Shown: piece by piece, positions 23,190 through 34,502 of the stretch
Numbering within the stretch: the stretch's first letter is position 1
Layout of the letters: every line of letters starts with the position of its first letter
From: Spisula solida
Lineage: Eukaryota; Mollusca; Bivalvia; Venerida; Mactridae
NCBI GenBank assembly: GCA_947247005.1
Contig: OX365962.1
Coordinates: 4,933,201 to 4,997,200, forward strand
Reading direction: 5' to 3'
Length of the DNA: 64,000 nt
The notes under the pieces: model-generated
What the model was told of the DNA's origin: nothing
The model's database searches: none
The model's input: only the letters and a program-made list of their open reading frames with translations
Made by a program: the position numbers and the translations under genes

Positions 23190-24960
23190 TCAATAAATCG
23201 GTGTAATATCGGATCGCCGTAACCGCCACGTAGGGTCTTTGTCCAAGAGTGATTTAAAGTGCAGTAACAATTTGCACACTAAGATTGTTCCAGTCGTTAA
23301 TTATACGCTGTGAAAAAGATCGCTGACGGATAAGTTTCTCTACTCTTGGTTGTGTCAATTTGTACGGTGATGTCTCAGGTCATGTGGGATTGACGATAGT
23401 GTAAAAAAGTTTCTAATAATCATAGTCCATTTTCAGAAAAATCAATTTGTACACGATACTCATATCACCACGTCTTCTTCGATACTCCAGGGTGGGTAAA
23501 TTCAAGGCTTGTAGTCTATCAACATAAGACAGTTCACGTATTTCAGGTACAAGTTTTGTGGCTCGCCTTTGGACATTTTCAATTGGCTGTTTATGTTTTT
23601 TTCAGTATTGGGAAGTACACCGAGTTCCCATAAGCTAGGTGTGGACGAACAAGTGTCTTATACAGTTTAAGAAGTAATAGTTTGTCCATATAGTTGAAAT
23701 TACGTCGGATTAGTCCAACAACACTGTTTGCTTTGTTTACAGTTTTATTTATATGTGTTTCAAAACACAGAGATGATGTGAAATGAATTCCAAGGTCTTT
23801 CTCTGTTTCATTCACTACAATGTCTGATTTGTTGCCATTTGAATTTAACATTTGGTACTGAATATCGATGTCCGTTTTGCCAAACGTAATCGTCTTACAT
23901 TTCTGAACATTGAATCGTAACTGCCAGTTTTTGCTCCATTCACACAATGTATCAATGTCACTTTGCAAAAGTGCTGTATCATTTATATTGCGAACTACCC
24001 TATAAGTATCATCAGCAAATAATTTGCATGCACTTTGGACTGTCTGAGGCAGATCGTTTATATACAGTACGAATAACAATGGTCCCAATATACTTCCCTG
24101 AGGTATTCCCGATTTCACATTTGTCCAGTTAGACTTGTGTCCATTTATTACGACTCTTTGTTGTCGATCACGAAGGAAACTACCGATCCAAGAAGCCAAA
24201 TTCCCATGAATATCATATGCTTTCAATTTAAGAAGAAGTCTCTGGTGTGGCACAGTATCAAAGGCCTTGGTGAAATCAAAATAAGTTGTGTCTACTTGTA
24301 CACCATCTTCAAAAGCTAACGTCCACTCCTCTAATACATCCAATAGCTGAAGAATTGTATTTCTATTCTCTCTAAAACCATACTGATGATCAGACAACAA
24401 ATCATGTGCTTTTAAATGGTCAAATATGGCAGTTTTCACAATTTTCTCCATAATCTTACAGACAATCGAGGTAAGAGAAACTGGGCGATAATTTCCAGGC
24501 TCTGTCCTAGGTCCTTTCTTGTAGATACATGTGACATTTGCTTTCCTCCAGTCATGTGGAATATCCCCTTGTTCAATTCATTTCGCAAACAACTTAGATA
24601 ATGGTACATACAGTTCATCTGCACATTCTTTCAACAGCATGGGGTGACACTCGTCGGGGCCACACGCTTTACTAGAATTCAAATTATTCAAAAATTTAAG
24701 AACATACTCTGGATTTACATTTACTTCACTAATACAGCTCTCGTTGTTTACTTTTGCATCAAAAGGTGGCATATATACGATGAATCTTCCTGAGTAAATA
24801 CTGACGAAAAAAAGTCATTCAGCAGCTGAGCCTTACTTGTATCATCAGTAATTACATCGCCGTTGCTATCCTTAAGAAGCTTTGGGACTTTCACTTGCAT
24901 TCTCCGATATCAGTTTTTCATGTTTTCTCTAAGAAAATTTAAGAGCCTTAGAGGCTCAGT
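23190..24960 (-). pseudogene. CR1-like reverse transcriptase and C-terminus
   Basis: The frame resumes from the minisatellite as YCKLRH and then, with stops, SKALKFS and KLISENASESPKA; it next runs through VPKLLKDSNGD, AQLLNDFFSSVFT and KACGPDE. It continues into GDIPHDWRKANV, NYRPVSLTS, QYGFRENRNT, DFTKAFDTVPH, GIPQGSILGPLL, LFADDT and LVRPHLAYG. Lesions include a TA gain near 24770, a TGA near 24578, and a frameshift in the A-run near 23599-23606. After that the C-terminus (ENVQRRATKLVPE, LPTLEYRRRRGDM, SFSQRIINDWN) is readable. A likely deletion joins SPKA to PKLL around a CCCAAAGCTT word. Nonfunctional. Confidence 0.85.
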
Positions 24961-24978
24961 GTCTTAGCTTACAATACG

Positions 24979-27560
24979 CTTGATAGTCGCTGTAACTCTG
25001 CTTGATAGTCACTGTAACTCTGCTTGATAGTCCCTGTAACTCTGCTTGATAGTTCCTGTAACTCTGATTGATAGTCACTGTAACTCTGCTTGATAGTTCC
25101 TGTAACTCTGCTTGATAGTCCCTGTAACTCTGCTTGATAGTTCCTGTAACTCTGCTTGATAGTTCCTGTAACTCTGCTTGATAGTTCCTGTAACTCTGCT
25201 TGATAGTCACTGTAACTCTGCTTGATAGTCCCTGTAACTCTGCTTGATAGTCACTGTAACTCTGCTTGATAGTTCCTGTAACTCTGCTTGATAGTCCCTG
25301 TAACTCTGCTTGATAGTCACTGTAACTCTGCTTGATAGTTCCTGTAACTCTGCTTGATAGTCCCTGTAACTCTGCTTGATAGTCACTGTAACTCTGCTTG
25401 ATAGTTCCTGTAACTCTGCTTGATAGTCCCTGTAACTCTGCTTGATAGTCACTGTAACTCTGCTTGATAGTTCCTGTAACTCTGCTTGATAGTCCCTGTA
25501 ACTCTGCTTGATAGTCACTGTAACTCTGCTTGATAGTCCCTGTAACTCTGCTTGATAGTCACTGTAACTCTGCTTGATAGTCACTGTAACTCTGCTTGAT
25601 AGTCGCTGTAACTCTGCTTGATAGTCCCTGTAACTCTGCTTGCTTGATAGTCACTGTAACTCTGTGTGATAGTCCCTGTAACTCTGCTTGATAGTCCCTG
25701 TAACTCTGCTTGATAGTCCCTGTAACTCTGCTTGATAGTCCCTGTAACTCTGCTTGATAGTCCCTGTAACTCTGCTTGATAGTCCCTGTAACTCTGCTTT
25801 ATAGTCCCTGTAACTCTGCTTGATAGTCACTGTAACTCTGCTTGATAGTCACTGTAACTCTGCTTGATAGTCGCTGTAACTCTGCTTGATAGTCCCTGTA
25901 ACTCTGCTTGCTTGATAGACCCTGTAACTCTGCTTGATAGTCACTGTAACTCTGCTTGATAGTTCCTGTAACTCTGCTTGATAGTTCCTTTAACTCTGCT
26001 TGATAGTCCCTGTAACTCTGCTTGATAGTCCCTGTAACTCTGCTTGATAGTCACTGTAACTCTGCTTGATAGTCACTGTTACTCTGCTTTATAGTCCCTG
26101 TAACTCTGCTTGATAGTCTCTGTAACTCTGCTTTATACTCACTGTAACTCTGTGTGATAGTCACTGTAACTCTGTGTGATAGTCCCTGTAACTCTGCTTG
26201 ATAGTCACTGTAACTCTGCTTGATAGTCCCTGTAACTCTGCTTTATACTCACTGTAACTCTGTGTGATAGTCACTGTAACTCGGTGTGATAGTCACTGTA
26301 ACTCTGCTTGATAGTCACTGTAACTCTGCTTGATAGTTCCTGTAACTCTGCTTTATAGTCCCTGTAACTCTGCTTGATAGTCCCTGTAACTCTGCCTGAT
26401 AGTCACTGTAACTCTGTGTGATAGTCCCTGTAACTCGGTGTGATAGTCACTGTAACTCTGCTTGATAGTTCCTGTAACTCTGCTTGATAGTCACTGTAAC
26501 TCTGCTTGATAGTCCCTGTAACTCTGCTTTATAGTCCCTGTAACTCTGCTTGATAGTCACTGTAACTCTGCCTGATAGTCACTGTAACTCTGTGTGATAG
26601 TCCCTGTAACTCGGTGTGATAGTCACTGTAACTCTGCTTGATAGTTCCTGTAACTCTGCTTGATAGTCCCTGTAACTCTGCTTGATAGTCCCTGTAACTC
26701 TGCTTGATAGTTCCTGTAACTCTGCTTGATAGTCCCTGTAACTCTGCTTGATAATTCCTGTAACTCTGCTTGATAGTCCCTGTAACTCTGCTTTATAGTC
26801 CCTGTAACTCTGCTTGATAGTCACTGTAACTCTGCCTGATAGTCACTGTAACTCTGTGTGATAGTCCCTGTAACTCGGTGTGATAGTCACTGTAACTCTG
26901 CTTGATAGTTCCTGTAACTCTGCTTGATAGTCCCTGTAACTCTGCTTGATAGTCCCTGTAACTCTGCTTGATAGTTCCTGTAACTCTGCTTGATAGTTCC
27001 TGTAACTCTGCTTGATAGTCCCTATAACTCTGCTTGATAGTCCCTGTAACTCTGCTTGATAGTCACTGTAACTCTGCTTGATAGTCCCTGTAACTCTGCT
27101 TGATAATTCCTGTAACTCTGCTTGATAGTCACTGTAACTCTGCTTGATAATTCCTGTAACTCTGCTTGATAGTCACTGTAACTCTGCTTGATAATTCCTG
27201 TAACTCTGCTTGATAGTCACTGTAACTCTGCTTGATAATTCCTGTAACTCTGCTTGATAGTCCCTGTAACTCTGCTTTATAGTCCCTGTAACTCTGCTTG
27301 ATAGTCACTGTAACTCTGCCTGATAGTCACTGTAACTCTGTGTGATAGTCCCTGTAACTCGGTGTGATAGTCACTGTAACTCTGCTTGATAGTCCCTGTA
27401 ACTCTGCTTGATAGTCCCTGTAACTCTGCTTGATAGTCCCTGTAACTCTGCTTGATAGTCCCTGTAACTCTGCTTGATAGTCACTGTAACTCTGCTTGAT
27501 AGTCCCTGTAACTCTGCTTGATAGTCACTGTAACTCTGCTTGATAGTCACTGTAACTCTG
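24979..27560 (-). repeat. 22-bp minisatellite, about 117 copies
   Basis: Tandem units, on the plus strand CTTGATAGTC followed by (C/A)CTGTAACTCTG, with recurring variants: GTTCC, GTCAC or GTCCC in the middle, CTTTATAG, GTGTGATAG, and two CTTG insertions near 25640 and 25910. On the minus strand none of the three frames of the consensus has a stop, and because 22 is not a multiple of 3, three units read as a 22-residue peptide repeat (SYRDYQAELQ...). On the plus strand TGA, TAG and TAA are present. The array is framed by CR1 coding sequence on both sides and is not a gene. Confidence 0.95.
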
Positions 27561-27562
27561 CC

Positions 27563-28505
27563 TGAAAGTATAGCGTTTCCATGCATGGTACTTTTTCTTA
27601 ACTGCTCTGACGCAATAATAATCCATCCATTTTGGCTTCGAAATGTTTGTCTCCTTTTCTTCATAGGTATAACGTTTTCAATGCAATATTCAATCTGCTT
27701 CAAAATAAAACTCCACGATTCATGAACATCACTAGAATCAATAATTAACCAATCCACATTATTCAAGAATTATCTGCTAGCAGCGTAATCACCTTTGAAA
27801 AAGTTCTTTCGGATCACCTCTGTATTTTCAAGGTTCATTTTGCAATTAATTTCAAATGTTATACCTATATGATCACTTGCGCCTAATTTTCCAGCAGAGC
27901 ACACATTTTCAACCATATCCTCTTCATTTGTCAAAACTAAGTCCAACAAACTTGGGTTCTGCCCAATTCGGAAGCGAGTATTTTCATTGACACGCTGATG
28001 CATAAAGTTATCTCGTAAGAGCTCCATGAATTTAAAAGAGAAGTGATTTTCACCATGAATTGTTGTCCAATTTGCCCAGTTTATGCCAGGATAATTAAAG
28101 TCTCCGACAATCACAGCATTTCTATTACCTCGAATGAGATCACTTTTCAATACTTCAAACATTTTCTTCTGATTTTCATCACTGCTATAATAAAAAGCCT
28201 ATTTGGGCTTTTGTAGATACCACGCATGTTAATTAACATGCATGGTAGATACCTCCAATGAGAACATTTTCACGATCATTCACTCTAAGTGTACACCACG
28301 AGGATTCTTTGAAAGTCATATTCATATTGTTCAAAATTTCACATTTATCCGTAGGTATTGTGGCCCGAACATAAATAATAACCCCTCTACTATCTTAGAC
28401 TTTGTTTGGTTCGAAATATTTTGGATGTCCACATGTTATAAAAGAGAGAACAGTTGATTCCTAATTCAAATCATGGCTTTCTTGTGCATAAAATGTTGGA
28501 AATAT
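27563..28505 (-). pseudogene. CR1-like endonuclease region
   Basis: Minus-strand translation gives RGVIIYVR, FKESSWCTLRVND, a GGIY block, GDFNYPGINW, SLLDLVLTNEED and ASDHIGI, the ordered motifs of the LINE AP-endonuclease. Breaks include a stop just before RGVIIYV, a 24-bp palindromic insertion plus target duplication at 28213-28252, a TAA at about 27770, and a frameshift near 27625 before KPKWMDYY and KKKYHAWKRYTF. The last stretch runs straight into the minisatellite in the same frame. Confidence 0.85.
28213..28252. repeat. 24-bp palindromic insertion with 8-bp TSD
   Basis: 28221-28244 is a palindrome starting CACGCATGTTAATTAA, flanked by GTAGATAC at 28213-28220 and 28245-28252. It interrupts the CR1 endonuclease codons between GGIY and the following block, so the pre-insertion site is known from the reading frame. 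The arm equals the outer end of the foldback at 3668-5093. Confidence 0.85.
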
Positions 28506-28520
28506 TTTTTGATATTTTGT

Positions 28521-29968
28521 GATAACAGCCTCTGTATATTACATATAACGGAAGCGAGTGCAATAAAATGGTCCCCCTGTTGTTTATACAGGCCCTAATT
28601 ACTCCTAATCTGTATCAGTCAGACGCTTTAACAAATGATTGTTAAGCGTTTGAATGATCATGATTTAGGGGATGACTTGTGTTTGATTCACTGATCTATG
28701 TTACTCCAATGTTTGAACTGATAGATTTAATAATAGTACGTGACACGATAGAACTTAAATTACATTTCGAAATTTTCTTGTTGGTAGATTTATTACTGAT
28801 TATGTAACAATGCAATTATAATAATTTCACGTGAGTGTTTAGAACATAAAAGTTGCAATACAAAATTGACAAAAATCTTCGCAAGGGGGGGGGGGGGGGG
28901 CACATTTTTTTAAAGTGTCTAGCGTTGAATTTTAATATGTTTTTAAAAGTTAGAGTGCAGGAATTTTCATGATTTTAATTAAAATGTTACCAAAAAATCG
29001 AAAATCGATCTGAACCTGTAGAAACTTTCAGTCTAATTTTTTTTATTTTATGGGTTATGTATTTTGATTTGTAGACCTACACTTTTAATAACTCCACGTC
29101 TTACTAAAAAATTTAAAGTTCTTATTTGAAAAAATCTTCAATGGGATAAACATTTGTTTAAATAATTGCATAAAAATTACGTTGTCTGATTATGTATCGT
29201 GATTTTTACTAATTTGATGCCTGGTTTGTAAATTTTAGGGAATTGAAATATTTTTTTTAAAATAATTGTTACTCATTGTATTTTCTGTTGATGTAGCGGT
29301 ACAATTTTAGTACCTTGACTTCTGATTTTAAAAGTTTAAAGTGCAGGAAATTGCTTGATTTTAATTCGAAAAGTAAAAAAATCTTCGCAGGGAGTGGATA
29401 CCCCTCCCGCACCCACCCCACCATAACATCCCAATAGCTAGCTGTGCCCATCACTCGAAAATTTCTGGATCCGGGCCTGGACAATCACTCGCCGTAGAAA
29501 TTTTGAACATGTCCAAAACTATACGACGAGGGTCCACGCTTATGTTTTCCGTCGCACGACGGTCGCGCGATGCAGACAAATTTACATCGTAGACCAGTCC
29601 CACGTCCGTCGACAATTGTGAAAGGGGTTTAAATAACCTATGTTTTCTAGACACGTTTAAGAAATGTTGATCTCCAATGACAACCCATGACCAAAGATCT
29701 GTTTTTTTATCTTTGTCATGAAGGATCCTATATATAACCAAACAGATTCAGTGACGGGATAAATAGAACAAATCAGGCCCTTGACGTATTTAGGATTCAA
29801 ATTTATCAGACCCCGCTCCAATAAGTATGTAAGAATCGCCTTCAACACTTAATGACTTGGTTGAACTTGAGGTCGAAAGTGGTCCCATGTCATGTGACCA
29901 CATAACCTAATAAAGCTTACATGGCATAATAAAGGTAAAATTTACACGACGGGTCGATTTCGGGCTAA
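28521..29968. other. Noncoding with diverged local repeats
   Basis: 28885-28900 is a run of 16 G. Two diverged direct copies of a segment with AAAATCTTCGCA and TTTTAAAAGTT, AGTGCAGGAA words occur around 28870-28990 and 29320-29400. No gene could be supported; frames on the minus strand near 29270-29850 have no recognisable domain. Confidence 0.45.
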
Positions 29969-30487
29969 TAGAGTTGTGCGGTCGAGGTTTGAATTTGAAA
30001 ATGAACTGTGAAGTTTGAGTAAATTAAGAGGGGTTTTCTCAACATAAAACCAGAAGAACATTACTGTAAGGCAGTTAATATCCGTAACAATGTATTTCAT
30101 CATTTATTGAAAATATGTAAAAGTCGGGACGTTTTACACATGTGTCTTGGTCGCGGTTGGCCATATGCATACCCTTTTCATGAATATTGAACAATTGTCC
30201 TGTCCGCCACATGAGTAGAAGTTGCCGGTTCCCTCTGGAAGGGTAAGTTAGTACTGGCTGGGATAAAGTCCAACAAAACAGCTCAGATGAATATGCCGCC
30301 GTATATATATAACTTACAAAATGCTATGATACGGCGTGAAAACACGAATCTAAACATAACTGTATGTATGTAAAAAATGAACTTGCGATGAGATTTTGAA
30401 CTTTAAATCACGTCTTGTAAATTAAATCTCACATCGTCATTTTATACATGTATAATATACTGACGTCAAGAAAAAACGCTATGTACA

Positions 30488-31133
30488 TTGAAAAAAGTGA
30501 ATAACTGTTTTATTTTTCAAAATATTCCCGTGATTATCGACACATCATCGATCAAGCTAAGAACGCGCTTACCGAAGCGAAGAGAAAATCCCGATCTGGT
30601 CCAGATGTGCCCAGGTATGGTACGACGCATGATTCGCACGTGCGCCTCCTGCTCCTTTACCAGGAGGTATTTCAAGTCGACAAAGTGCAGTTACATCCCG
30701 AAGTTAATTTATAAGGTGAAATTCACAATGAAATTTGAATTTGAAAGCAATTTAAATGTCACGACTAAAAGGAAAAATCGAGCATGGGTTTTTGGAATGC
30801 TGGAAAGTGGAATTTCGCAAATTGACGTCGTTGGACGTTTTTTTGCTTTGAACAACATCCACTATCGCCAGATTATTTCAACGCGTAAATATCACTAGGA
30901 GCTTATCAGATATGTCTCGCTCAGATGCGCCGCGTGTGACCTCTGTACGACAAGACGTTTATATCCGTTAACGTCACCTGCGTGTCCGCTTGACAAGGTC
31001 ACTATTGACTTCTTCTCATGTGAAAAGTAATTGTGGTCGGACTGTGATGTATTACAATAACCAGCATTTTTCCTAGAATACATTCCTATGAAACAATTGT
31101 GGGAAGTCCTTGATCGCCGTTTACGTCAGTTTT
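30488..31133 (+). pseudogene. Tc1-like transposase remnant
   Basis: The open frame to 30898 ends in RKNRAWVFGML, ESGISQIDVVGRF (about residues 97-117), resembling the N-terminal helix-turn-helix of Tc1-like transposases (GML.AG.SQ.DVA..F). After the stop, a shifted frame gives APRVTSVRQDVYIR and RHLRVR (30927 on), a linker motif of the same family. LWEVLDRRLRQ at 31097 resembles the region near the transposase C-terminus. The catalytic DDE core between them is missing, so the gene is internally deleted and frameshifted. The first ~90 residues show no recognisable homology. Confidence 0.6.
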
Positions 31134-31799
31134 AACGTCAGTTACGAAACGTTCAGGCTTTACACACTGTGAGTACGCTATCTCAATGTACGAGTGCTGT
31201 TTAGCTTGTGTGGATCAACTTGGCGAAAATTGTCAGCAGTTGTTGCAGGACATGGAGGGCATACGCGATACTGACTTCTTGGGTAGGGTAACGTTTTCGG
31301 ATCGCAATTTTGAACATCTTAAAGGCTTTGAGAAGAAATTATATTGTTACTATCCTAACGTATGAAATATCCGAACATATAGGTAGGTGTACCGTTCCTT
31401 TTTGACGTCAGTTTATATATATATGGTTAAAAAGGTCTTCAATAGGTACGACTGAGCTCTCTCGAAACTGCCTATACTTCCATTTTCTCCAGTTTACAGT
31501 AAATTGCTAACGGCGATGTATATACAGCGCCGCGCACGGTGTTCTCGGGTTTATTTTCTCGACACTAAAGTAAACGGACGAGTGATTAGCAAGTCGATAT
31601 TAATAACCACGGGCGTATATTCCCGATGCACTCGCGATGACACTAAATGTATCAATACTTCCCGAAGCTTACCCGAAACATCGGGGGGGGAGGGGGTAGC
31701 TTCCCTCACACACCGGTGTGTTTCTTCAGTATAACATTTGTGTTATGTCATATGACAATTACGGTAGCATAGAGGGAACACAGGACACATTTTATTGTC

Positions 31800-31928
31800 C
31801 ACGTGCGCACGTGTAATTACCACGTGGACACGTATTAGCTATCACGTGCACATGTGTTACTATCACGTGAACCATTATGAAACAGGAAATATTTTATTTA
31901 TCACGTGCGCATGTTATACTTACACGTG
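31800..31928. promoter_or_regulatory. Cluster of seven CACGTG E-boxes
   Basis: CACGTG occurs at 31800, 31808, 31821, 31843, 31864, 31902 and 31923, with a CATGTG at 31851. CACGTG is the palindromic site of bHLH factors such as MYC/MAX, USF and CLOCK. Spacing is irregular, so this is not a simple tandem repeat. No adjacent gene is known. Confidence 0.55.
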
Positions 31929-32586
31929 CACAGGGAATAACTTACAAAATTTAAATTTGATAAAAGTTATCTAAGCATCTGCTCATATCTCAAGTATATT
32001 CATAATCGCTAAAGTAGACAATATATACACCCGTGGTTATATCAAAAGACAGGCCACTCAAGCGTTTTCTATAGTACAGAGAGTAAGTTGACTCTACTCG
32101 AGAAACCCGTGCGCTTCATGGTAAGATTTAATGCGTCGTGGTTTGATGTCCACTGTAAACTGATGAAAATTGGAGACTGCACAATTTTCGAGACAATTCA
32201 TTCGAATATTTAGTCGTTTCACTTACATAGCGAATAATGGTGATTGTTTCTGTAATTCCGAGCATTGAGGGCAACTCCTTTCTGAACTTGATACACGGGT
32301 ACTACTGAACTGTGATCTTTATTGTACAATGTAGTTACTGATAAAATAAATAGTTACGGTTGGGTACTACTTTACAATACTGTTCATTTTGTTAATATGT
32401 TGAGAAAATCCCTCTTACATTTACTCAAACTTCACAGTTCATTTTCAAATTCAAACCTCGACCGCACAACTCTAGTACTACACACCGTCTCTAAAGCTGC
32501 ATTTGTATCGGTAGATAAACCACAGGTAACTGTATCATTAATGAAGAGTAAACAAAAAATATTGTTTTTATAAAATTTCTAATATA

Positions 32587-32814
32587 CAGTCACTGAGGTG
32601 CATTTTGTTTTAACAAACATTTCATTAATACTGGTGTTATATTAAATAGTTTCACATAATCAGAAACTAGAGAGATTCGTCTTTAATTTGTTATCAATAT
32701 TATAAAAATCCGTCCTTTAATAAGACAATAAACCCACAGGGCGTGAACTAATTTATTTTGTCTTCTTTAGAATAGCATTGTCGTTTCCATTGAATGCACC
32801 TCAGTGATTGACTG
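32587..32814. mobile_element. MITE with CACTGAGGTGCATT ends
   Basis: A perfect 14-bp inverted repeat CACTGAGGTGCATT lies at 32591-32604 and 32793-32806, extended outward by CAGT on the left and GACTG on the right. It encloses about 200 bp of AT-rich DNA without an ORF. Confidence 0.65.
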
Positions 32815-33776
32815 GACACCGTAATATACATTTCATGGTATAACTTTTTAACGATATAGTTGATCAAATTCGATGGGATTTTGCATGGAGGTAGTTCTAA
32901 CAATGTTGTCCATGATTGTAATTACTTTAATGAAGATACAGAAAGACAATTTTGATTTACGAGACTATGAAAATCTGACCCCTTTAGTACAAATGCACCT
33001 CTCTAAGATAACATAAAATTGATATGATGTTTTTTTACTCTTTATCAATGAAACAGTAACCTGTGGTTGAAACATAGATGACCAAAAGAACATGGTGCTA
33101 TTTGCATATCGCACGAAGTCTATTTGCGCATGTGCAGTGGCTTCATTTTATTTTACTTCTTGGTGAAGACGCATTGATTACAGGTACGTAATGGTTATTG
33201 ACCGAGTATGAGGTATTCCTGAATATGAACAACCCGCGCACGTGAAAAACGTGAACACCGAGACCGCGCAGCGGTCTTACACAAACGTTAAAAACAATGT
33301 GCAACAAACATGACATAAACCTTCGATTAAAATAAGAGTTTGACATTTTGGACGAGCATGAAGCCAACAAAAACGTACAGGTAAAATCGTAATGTTAATT
33401 TAATTGCACATTTGTTACTAAAAATTAAACATATGATTGCAATGCAGTTATAACAAATTGATATTTTAATTTCATTGTAAAGATATGTTAGTGTGACAGT
33501 TGCCACCGGCATTTATGTTTTGTGCGATTTCTGTATACAGTCAATCATGTCTACAAGAGGGTCAGCAACAATGTTTTTGTTGACATCTTGTTGAGTTGGG
33601 AGTGGTGACCTAGTGTACGGTGCTTATTTTGAGATCAAGAATTCACTGCCTTATTTCCCTGAGCAAGAGTAACATTGCTGTATGAAAGGGTCGTACGATG
33701 GGGAAGGGGGTAAATGTACAGTCGGTTGAACAGACACATGTCTAAAAATATGCTTTAATTTGGCGATTTTACCTGA
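32815..33776. other. Noncoding, nothing recognised
   Basis: No ORF with a recognisable domain. A TACAGTCAATCATGTCTA word at about 33537 resembles a Tc1/mariner-type end but has no partner. Confidence 0.4.
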
Positions 33777-33947
33777 TACAGTCAAACATATCTATAAAAC
33801 CACCAACGGGAACAACAAAATAGTGCTTTCTGTTTACAGGTGGTCTTTCTTAACGGGTTTAATTCAATCGAGAATAATTCGATGGTAGATAAATTAGTGG
33901 TTTTTGTCGACATGTTCTGTGGGTGGTCTATAACAGGTTTGACTGTA
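33777..33947. mobile_element. Tc1/mariner-type MITE, 167 bp
   Basis: TA (33777-33778) then CAGTCAAACATATCTATAAA; the inverted end CAGTCAAACCTGTTATAGAC closes at 33945, followed by TA (33946-33947). Internal subterminal ACCACC words are also inverted. No ORF. Confidence 0.75.
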
Positions 33948-34136
33948 CATCTTTATGACTTCGTGACTATATTTTTATTTTCAATGACACTGTTAAAATG
34001 CACGACTGCTGTTGTAACAAGGTAGCTAATCCATTTTGTCCGCAACTGTTAATCCTTTATGTACACATCTATCGACTATACTAATTTAAATACTTTTCAG
34101 CACGTGGAGGTCTATATGTGCACGGGCGCGGGTTAG

Positions 34137-34502
34137 TAGAGAGGTTGCGAAAGTCAACGTGTAACGGGTACGTGTACGTAAATGCTATTTTTGAGTATTT
34201 CGTCATCCAGGCATGTGTAGTTTCTACAAGTAACCGACGTGTGACAGACAAAAATATAATGTGTACTATGTCACACAGGTATGCGTATGCATGGGAAACC
34301 CAAGATTTTATCGCCGGTAGTCTCAGTGAGTTTATATAAACACTCATTATCGATTCACGAAGAAATCATGTTACAACTGCCATGTGATGATACACGCACA
34401 CGTTGTGTTTCGCAAGCCAATTTTAATTGCAACGCGTACGTATACATGTACGGGTAGCTACGCGTACACGTAGTCGTACACGTTCGCATCGCAACCTCTC
34501 TA
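34137..34502. mobile_element. TA-flanked MITE with GAGAGGTTGCG ends
   Basis: TA then GAGAGGTTGCGA at 34137-34150 is inverted at about 34489-34502. The arms remain similar for about 45 bp, through an AACGTGTA and TACGTGTACG stretch. Frames on both strands across it are products of the inverted structure. Confidence 0.65.

Larger units (their letters stand above)
23081..28520 (-). mobile_element. CR1-like LINE, decayed, split by a minisatellite
   Basis: Reading on the minus strand, endonuclease pieces (28500 to 27563), a 2.6-kb tandem array (27560 to 24979), RT pieces (24960 to 23600) and the C-terminal region (23600 to 23190) lie in the right order for one element. RT motifs GIPQGSILGPLL and LFADDT and the SFSQRIINDWN C-terminus fit the CR1 group. 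The 3' end carries two copies of a 12-bp AATACCTTCTTG (plus strand) at 23081-23104, matching the short 3' tail repeats of CR1 elements. The 5' end is truncated near 28520. Several stops and frameshifts are present. Confidence 0.85.
29969..32474 (+). mobile_element. Tc1/mariner-like transposon with ~75-bp TIRs
   Basis: TA followed by GAGTTGTGCGGTCGAGG begins an inverted repeat (29969-30045) matched at 32397-32474. The outer 56 bp are perfect and the remainder has few differences. TA lies at both outer ends (29969-29970 and 32473-32474), the target site of Tc1/mariner elements. A degraded transposase with a Tc1-like helix-turn-helix is inside. The rest of the interior includes an E-box cluster and no other gene. 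Confidence 0.7.

Noticed and set aside
24956..27766. Coiled-coil-like protein from the 22-bp array (QELSSRVTVTIKQSYRDYQA repeats)
   Set aside because: All three minus-strand frames are open by construction of the unit, and the flanks are a broken LINE ORF.
28885..28900. G16 run as a functional G-quadruplex site
   Set aside because: A homopolymer in noncoding DNA with no neighbouring gene or conserved context; listed only within the spacer description.
34081..34347. Opposing open frames around the TA-flanked MITE
   Set aside because: Both are consequences of the inverted repeat structure and lack recognisable domains.
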